A DNA stretch of 64,000 nucleotides from the NCBI GenBank assembly GCA_019914945.1, contig CM034108.1:196001-260000 (forward strand), given 5' to 3'. Under the pieces are notes generated by a model. It had not been told where the DNA came from. It searched no databases and was given only the letters and a program-made list of their open reading frames with translations. The stretch comes from Typha latifolia (taxonomy: Eukaryota > Streptophyta > Magnoliopsida > Poales > Typhaceae). Every line of letters starts with the position of its first letter. Position 1 is the first letter of the stretch. The position numbers and the translations under genes are program-made. This document shows positions 57,924 through 64,000 of the stretch, piece by piece.

Positions 57924-60900
57924 ATGTCGAGGGGTCAATATCAAGCAAGAACTCACTCAGGTAGGAGAGCCACCCTTGGAAGGTGCAAACGCAGAGAGAG
58001 TTATGAGAATGTGGTAATTATTGATGTTGACACTGGCAAGGCAGATTTTGTTGTAATCGATGCCCCGGAGACTTCTCGACAGGGATCTAGATGTTTTATT
58101 AGAACAGAAAAGTGTTCTCCTAGTAATATTATCTGTATAGACGATGAGGATGAAGGAAGTGATGACACTCCCAGAACTATGCACCAAGCCTTCTCTAATA
58201 ACTCTTTGCAAAATGGTTTGGAAAGCCATGAGTCTCAAATGTTTGTAAATGGAAGTTCAGAATGTAGCACCTCTGAAGTAGCAACTTCTGATTGCGACAG
58301 TTCAGACTGTGAGATATTGGATGATACTTCTGGAAATATCCGTGAGCAATGGGAGAAAGCTGCTTTAAGAAAAAAAATGTCAGAGGGCGGTCAGATTGGC
58401 TCAGAAGATAGGGTTAGTGTATCTGCATCAAGTGCTGATCCAGGAGCACAGCTGCATGAGACCGCCGAAAGCATGCCTAATCTGGAAACTTGTCTAAATA
58501 AGAGTTCTGAGCATTTTGAAGAAGTACCTGGCGAACATAGTCCGAGCAATTCATGTAATGTGAAGACTAACCTTTTCTCTGGCATGTCAAATTTTGATGA
58601 ACTTCAGCATGATATTCTTTGTGGAAAGACGAATGATGATTGTGCAAATTCAGATTTTGGTGCTGGAATCTGCCATGAACGACCTGGATGCCAGAAAGAA
58701 GAAATGATTCCTGAAAACGGTTCATATGGATCTCGATTCACAGATAAGAACCAATTTTGTTACAGGACTGCTTGTTCTTGTCAGCCGGCAAATGTAGATG
58801 ATGCAGATGTTCAATTTGGCAGGTTCTGTTTATTTGGCAAGAATGAGCATGATCATGTGGGAACTTCATTCTGTACATCTGAAGTCAGGAACACCAGCTT
58901 TATGCATAAAGATGACTCTTCTCTTGGAAGGCCATCATCGAAATGTAAAGGAAAACAGGCCTTATCTGATCAAGTTACTTCTGTTGAAAAGTCTTGCTTT
59001 GGTAATCAGCCGACAGATGGACCACAAATTAATAATGGAAGCGACCATCTCCACAAATTTAAGGAAGGTTGTCTAGGAGAAGAAATTAAAACTTCATGTG
59101 AAGGAAATGCTGCAACTGGGCAGAGTTGTTGCTCTACTGCAGAACCGGGGGACAAATCTCAAGTTCAGAATGATCTAGCTGGCGAGCCTGAAAAGCTTAG
59201 TGAATCAACTGCAAATGAAGATATTCCTGAGGTTCAAAATAATTTATTTGGGGATCGTGAAAAGCACAAAGAATCTGTTGAGTACAGGCGTGCTGCGGAA
59301 GAAGAGTGGGCATCTAGGCAACGGCAATTACAAATTCAGGTTTGGCAAATGATCTGGAATATTTCATATTTTTGTTAGGTTTCCAAATGTTGCATATTTT
59401 TTGCATATCATAAGCTGAAATCTTGTACCATTAGATCATCAAGGCTACTTGAACCACAAGGAGAATCTTGGTTAAGTGCTATAGGACTTAAAGCTATTTT
59501 AGTAGAGATTGTCTACCATTATGAATAAACTAGAGTAGGGGTGTAAATGAGCCAAGCTGGGCCAGCTTGGCTCGGCTCAGCTCATCTCTAGCTCGACGGT
59601 CGGGCATCGATGAGGCAACAGAGGAGGGAGAAGGCCTCGACGTTTTTGCCATCTTCATTTCGGCCAGGGGTGGGGAGAGCTTGTCAGAGAGTGGAGTGAC
59701 GAAGGGTTTAGCCAGAGGAGTCTTCATATATCTCTCACACCAACCAGAGTAGAGCTCTCACATTAGTACACCACCAATATCAACACCACCAAATGCCGAG
59801 GAGTCTCCATCCTCAACCGCACTAGTCACACCTGCTAGCTTCCGCCTTGACCCCACAAAGGCCATGATTGAAACCCTAACCCTAGCCCCGATACTAATCC
59901 AAGCTTAGGGACAGAGGGAGAGAAGAGAAGATGCTCAGTAAGGATGAGAGCGGCTCCGGTGAGGATGCTCGGTGTGGCTTTGATGAAGACGCTCGATGAG
60001 GCTCCAGTGAGGACTGAGGACGCTTGATGAGGGCACGGTCTTCTAGGGTTACAAAAATATATATATATATATATATATATTGAACCGAGCCCACGAACTT
60101 TTTTGACAGCCCTAAACTAGAGTAGGATATAAGGCTGAAGTTGTTAGTGCAAAGTTTTCTTCTTGGTTATGGTGCAAGCTTGTCAAGAGGGAAGTGAGAT
60201 GTAAATAAGGGTGGATCTATGGATATTGGTAAGTGTTGTATAATGATGTGCTGTACTTTCATATATGAGTGCTAAGATTATAAATAGGAAAGAGGATGTC
60301 ATTATGTTTTAATAAAGTTGATATTTTGTACCAATAGATAATGTGATATCTGATAGGCAGCTGATACTCTGTGAAGTTGTGCTTATATTTTTTCTTTTTC
60401 CCTCTTTTCTTTTTTGTAGTCTGAAGAGGCACAAAGGTTGAGGAGGAGAAGGAAAGCTGAAAGCTTACGTCTACTTGACATGGAAAAGAGGCAAAAGCAA
60501 CGATTGGAAGAGATCCGGGAATCACAGAAAAAGGTTTGCGAATGATGCCTTCCTTCCTTGATGCATTCTTTTTCCTATATTATCTTTCCTTTTTGTTTAA
60601 CTGTATTTCTTATTGATGTTTCTCAGCAGCATATTTGCTCAAATTTTGATGGTTCTTCGACCTGTGATACTGAAGTATTTCTTTGACTTATGGATTTATT
60701 CTTGTAAACATTTCAGGATGAGGAAACTATAAATCTTAAAGAACAACTGCGTGTTGAAGTAAGAAAGGAACTTGAGAAGATGGAAGGGAAATTCAGAGAC
60801 ATGGCTTCTTTATTGCGTGGGCTAGGTATCCATGTTGAAGGGGGTGTATTTCCCTTGGCACGTGAGGTTTGTTGGACATTGCTTGAAGTAGTCCATTGAT

Positions 60901-61447
60901 CATTTCCAGTCTTGTCATCTTAAGATTTATCATCCAAATCATATTTATTGTGGATAATTACAACTCAAAATACTATGGACGACCGAGTAACACTACTAAG
61001 GATGGATTGCAATCTTGAGTAGTGCTTGTGCTAAGTATCTGGCTAAAGCATTGTCAAGCAATATTATCATTCACCTGAGGCACTATTTTGCTCACATCTG
61101 TTGATATAATCTATGATCGGCGATGAGCCGTACCTAGTTATCTTATCATATAGATATTATATACGAATGATAAAGCTTGATTTATGACATCGCCAGTTAA
61201 TAAAGCTCAAGTTCTTGCCCTGAATGGACAAAATATTTTTACACCACTTTTGTTGCGTAATAACTATCGTAATGGTTTCTATTAACTTTATCGATTGTCC
61301 TATCAGGTTAATGCGGCCTACAAGCAGGCTTTACGAAGATTCCATCCAGACCGAGTTTCTAGGAATGATATACAACAGCAGGTCAAAGCAGAGGAAACGT
61401 TCAAATTTATTTCACGCTTGAAAGAAAAGCTGCTTCCTGTTGCTTAG
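57924..61447 (+). CDS. J-domain protein with long disordered N-terminus and C-terminal J domain
   Basis: Four coding exons (57924-59339, 60420-60533, 60717-60866, 61307-61447) join to 606 residues. The first about 440 residues are low-hydrophobicity, Ser/Asp/Glu- and Cys-rich and probably disordered. A charged coiled-coil follows (about 450-550, with EEAQRLRRRRKAES and QLRVEVRKELEKMEGKF). The last about 60 residues form a J domain with the Hsp70-stimulating HPD (RRFHPDRV), so the protein should recruit an Hsp70. The C-terminal placement recalls auxilin-like proteins, but I see no clathrin-box-rich region, and plant J-domain proteins of unknown role share this design. A hAT-like element sits in the first coding intron. 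The ATG at 57924 opens the conserved-looking MSRGQYQARTHSGRRATLGR. Confidence 0.87.
59536..60114. mobile_element. Non-autonomous hAT-like DNA transposon in J-domain gene intron
   Basis: A 579-bp element is flanked by a perfect 8-bp target duplication AACTAGAG (59528-59535 and 60115-60122). Its ends are imperfect inverted repeats: TAGGGGTGTAAA on the left, and TAGGGCTGTCAA as the complement of the right end (10 of 12 match). An 8-bp duplication and TAGGG(G/C)TGT-type ends are typical of the hAT superfamily. The interior codes for no transposase; it has GAGC/CTTGGCTC-rich sequence near the left end and (AT)n near the right end. It is spliced out with the intron and should not disturb the protein. 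Confidence 0.8.
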
Positions 61448-62048
61448 CAGGATAATTTTGCAGCTTTCACCTTCCCTTTATTGCAGCAGTACTGTGGACT
61501 ACGACGCATAAAGTTCTTGTACCAATATTGCCGTTCGCCCTCGTTGCTTCTGGGAGTATTGTCACTTGGTTTGATTTTACTAGAGTGCCTAAAGTATTCT
61601 TGCACGTTCGAATATAAATCTTTTCCTACGTTTTCAGCAGCCAGAGTCAATGTTCTAGAGGCTGTATTTTCATCTGTTGGTCTAGTGTCATGTTGGGGTT
61701 ACACGCAACTGACCGAAAGAAGTTGGGTTTTTTTTTCTTTTTCACATTAACCTCTGATTTTGTATTCTAGTACGTTTATTTTAAAAAATAAAATAATGAT
61801 TAGTTCTCTGTACCTTAATTAGTATTCACTTTGTCAATTTCAATTTTCTTTTAGCAGGATCTTTTGAATAATAGTCAGGCCGAGGGATCGTGATTTCCTA
61901 TGAGATGTTGCCCTCGATCTCGCACGTCAGATGGTCGTTCACGTACGTTTGCCACGACATCTTATTCACCTTCTGTACTCTTTTCCCCCGTATTTTGATA
62001 GCATGCAAAAGAACCAAGAGTCATAAACACCTTTTTAAATGTATCAAA
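61448..62048. other. 3' region of the J-domain gene
   Basis: It contains the 3' UTR of the J-domain gene and then AT-rich sequence up to the tRNA. The open frame at 61481-61750 shows no recognisable domain and is taken as noncoding. Confidence 0.5.
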
Positions 62049-62120
62049 GTCGTTGTAGTATAGTGGTGAGTATTCCCGCCTGTCACGCGGGTGACCCGGG
62101 TTCGATCCCCGGCAACGGCG
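62049..62120 (+). tRNA. trnD-GUC: tRNA-Asp (GUC)
   Basis: The 72-base sequence folds into a standard cloverleaf. The acceptor stem GTCGTTG pairs with CAACGGC, with discriminator G. The anticodon stem CCCGC/GCGGG holds the loop CTGTCAC with anticodon GTC (62082-62084). The T arm CCGGG/CCCGG holds TTCGATC, the internal B-box promoter. There is no intron and no encoded CCA, as in plant nuclear tRNA genes. A T-rich run just downstream (about 62128-62140) should end RNA polymerase III transcription. Confidence 0.97.
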
Positions 62121-62343
62121 TTTCTATATTTTTCTTTTTTGTTTGAAATTTTAATAAGTTTAGTTTCATATTGCTGCATAATAAGATACTAATTTCATCT
62201 CAATGTAGGAAAAGGAAGTGCAATTTCCCAAGAGTGAAAGTAGGCCAAATTTTTAAACAAGTGTAGAGAAATTAATAAGTATCCCATACAAGTATTGAAT
62301 TAAAACTTGGAGATAAAGATCCAAAGGTTGTCTCTGCCTGCGC

Positions 62344-64000
62344 CTATTTGCTGTTGGCTGAAACATTTGGCACTTGAGCTGCATTTCCAGATGCGTTGAG
62401 CTCATCCCAAGCCTCAACCCATGTGACCATAGCATCCGCAAGCTTGGTGAAGTATGGGTCTACTTTCCCAAGCTTCTCCCTCACCTGCTTAGACAGTTCG
62501 ACGTAGCATTTCTGAACTGTGGTGCACTCCTTGGAAAGGGTAATGGACTGGAAGAAAGGGATTATTTCTTCTTGCCAGAAGATGCCCTTGTACTCCTTCC
62601 TCAGATTTGTGAAGGGGTTGCTTGCCTTGCTATGCCAGATGTATGGCAGACCTGTCTTGACTCCCAGTCCCATGTGGTCACAGATGACCTGAATTATCAA
62701 CAGTTAAAGAGGCAAAGAGAATGCAGCACATCGCAACATTTGGTATGAAACACGTCAACCCTCAAAAGATTGAAGCAATCTAGGGAAATAGAATATAGCG
62801 GGCAATGCATTACTTAAGACCAAAGGGGGACTTGGAAGCCTATCAAAATTTCAACTAGTAGTAGAAAGTAGAAACACTCACCTTCATGCACCATCCAGCC
62901 CACATATCATCATAACGTCCAACAGGCTGACCATCGCCCATAAGTCCAAAGTACATTGCAGGGCCAATGAGATCACGGTCGAAAGCAAGATTCATACCGC
63001 ACATTGGGAATAAGGTTCCTTTAGGCACAGTAAGAACAGCATCCACATACCTGGTGGCAGAAAAGTGAGGAACAACTTAACAAGCTTGTTGAATTAAAAA
63101 GTAGACTATAAATATTAGAGCTCCAATTTCCCTTGATTGAGCACCTTGTGTTTCTCTCATGAGGCTTGACAAGCTGGGTGGGAGCATCATAATCAGGAAT
63201 ATTGAGCCAAAGACCGTGAGAAACGGCTGTTGGAGCACCTTCTCGTAGGCTGAAAGGATACCCACGAACAAAGTCGGCACCTTCTCTGTAGGGATCATAC
63301 AAAGTGTTAAAGAAGTAGGGTGTCGAGGGGGTGAGGAGGTTCTTTATGTGCTGCTCAAGTGCATTGATATCCTTGCCTGACGGGTCCTTTGCAACCTAGT
63401 TGGAAAGGACAAACGGTAGTTGCTTATTAGATCATATTTATAATCGATTTAATAAGACAAAAACTATATTCACAAAAGAAGAGACCACATCTACCAGAAC
63501 AAAATAAAGCCTTAACATGTTTGTTCATGATAAGATGTAGGCTGACTGTGCCAATTTGAATCCAGTTAGCAGGAAGGCATAGTACCACCAGTTAGATTAG
63601 ATCTTTTTTATATTGCTTGATTGATAAACTAAGAGGAATACTTCATAAGTTTACATTCAGATTAATGCACAGTAGTGATGTGAAAGGTAAATCACCAATC
63701 AAAATATGCTCTTAAGTCTTTAAGGAATAACACCGCCACTGGAGCTGATGGATCATTATCCTGGAGGCATCAAAGTTGTGACTTTTACAAAGATAATGCT
63801 GATAAAGACTAATATCAGTGACACTAGAAGTCCAGTACTGGTTGCAGAATAGGAGGATGTGTCCAGATGTGGTGCTGTTAGTCCACCAGAACAGGATTTT
63901 TCACGGATAACTTGACATAATTTGTGCGAATTGTGGTTGCACAAATGCTAGATCCATGAAGTAAAGCAAACAACTCAGAGACCTAAGTTTGACCATGCTA
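62344..64000 (-). CDS. UDP-arabinopyranose mutase / reversibly glycosylated polypeptide, 3' part
   Basis: This enzyme interconverts UDP-arabinopyranose and UDP-arabinofuranose for cell-wall synthesis, acting on the Golgi's cytosolic face. Three 3' exons are visible (63145-63395, 62882-63050, 62344-62688), coding for 254 of about 350-360 residues. Family landmarks are [64 protein letters not shown] and IWHSKASNP. All junctions are canonical and in frame. The start, the first exon(s) and the catalytic DDD region that normally precedes VAKDPSG lie beyond the right edge, and 63396-64000 appears to be intron. The end, after AWDELNASG, is short and variable as usual for the family. Confidence 0.93.

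Noticed and set aside
57924..61447. Calling the J-domain protein an auxilin (clathrin uncoating factor)
   Set aside because: Only the C-terminal position of the J domain fits. No clathrin or adaptor binding motifs were evident, so a general J-domain call is safer.
61481..61750. 89-codon open frame after the J-domain gene
   Set aside because: It lies in the expected 3' UTR and has no recognisable domain.

Overview
The window is nuclear DNA of a flowering plant: genes split by many short GT-AG introns, AT-rich spacers full of (AT)n runs, a nuclear-type tRNA, and plant-only families. A non-grass monocot is my best guess. It rests on a tandem set of Pi21-like HMA/proline-rich CaaX proteins and on general protein resemblance; it is inference, not proof. 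No bacterial, viral or organellar segment was seen.

Left part (0-23 kb). A 13-exon ADA2 transcriptional adaptor gene (+, 500-8666) runs convergently into a 10-exon TIM50 mitochondrial import gene (-, 10025-16709). Next comes a 6-exon oligopeptide transporter gene of the OPT family (-, 18031-22683), which contains a non-canonical GC-AG intron.

Middle (23-36 kb). A repeat-rich spacer leads to three tandem + strand genes, each with a three-exon heavy-metal-associated (HMA) domain and a C-terminal CaaX prenylation box (CTIL, CSIM, CTIM). Copies B and C are proline-rich Pi21-like paralogues that share a Cys-rich module, an unusual splice acceptor and duplicated promoter sequence. Copy A has replaced the proline tail with Glu, Gln and Arg runs encoded by pure trinucleotide repeats. 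A diverged tandem duplication of about 0.6 kb lies just downstream. This cluster is the most interesting part of the window.

Right part (36-64 kb). In order: an apparently intronless GnT-II (MGAT2) N-glycan gene (+), a small unknown membrane-protein gene (+), the meiotic gene SPO11-1 (+, with an unresolved 5' section), a two-pore K+ channel TPK gene (-), a 5'-truncated papain-like cysteine protease (+), an ACR protein gene with ACT domains (+), a C-terminal J-domain protein gene with a hAT-like element in its first coding intron (+), tRNA-Asp(GUC) (+), and the 3' exons of a UDP-arabinopyranose mutase/RGP gene (-), which runs off the right edge.

The genes do not form an operon or pathway. They are ordinary independent plant genes apart from the tandem HMA cluster. 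Exon borders were worked out by hand from reading frame, splice signals and remembered family conservation, with no transcript evidence.
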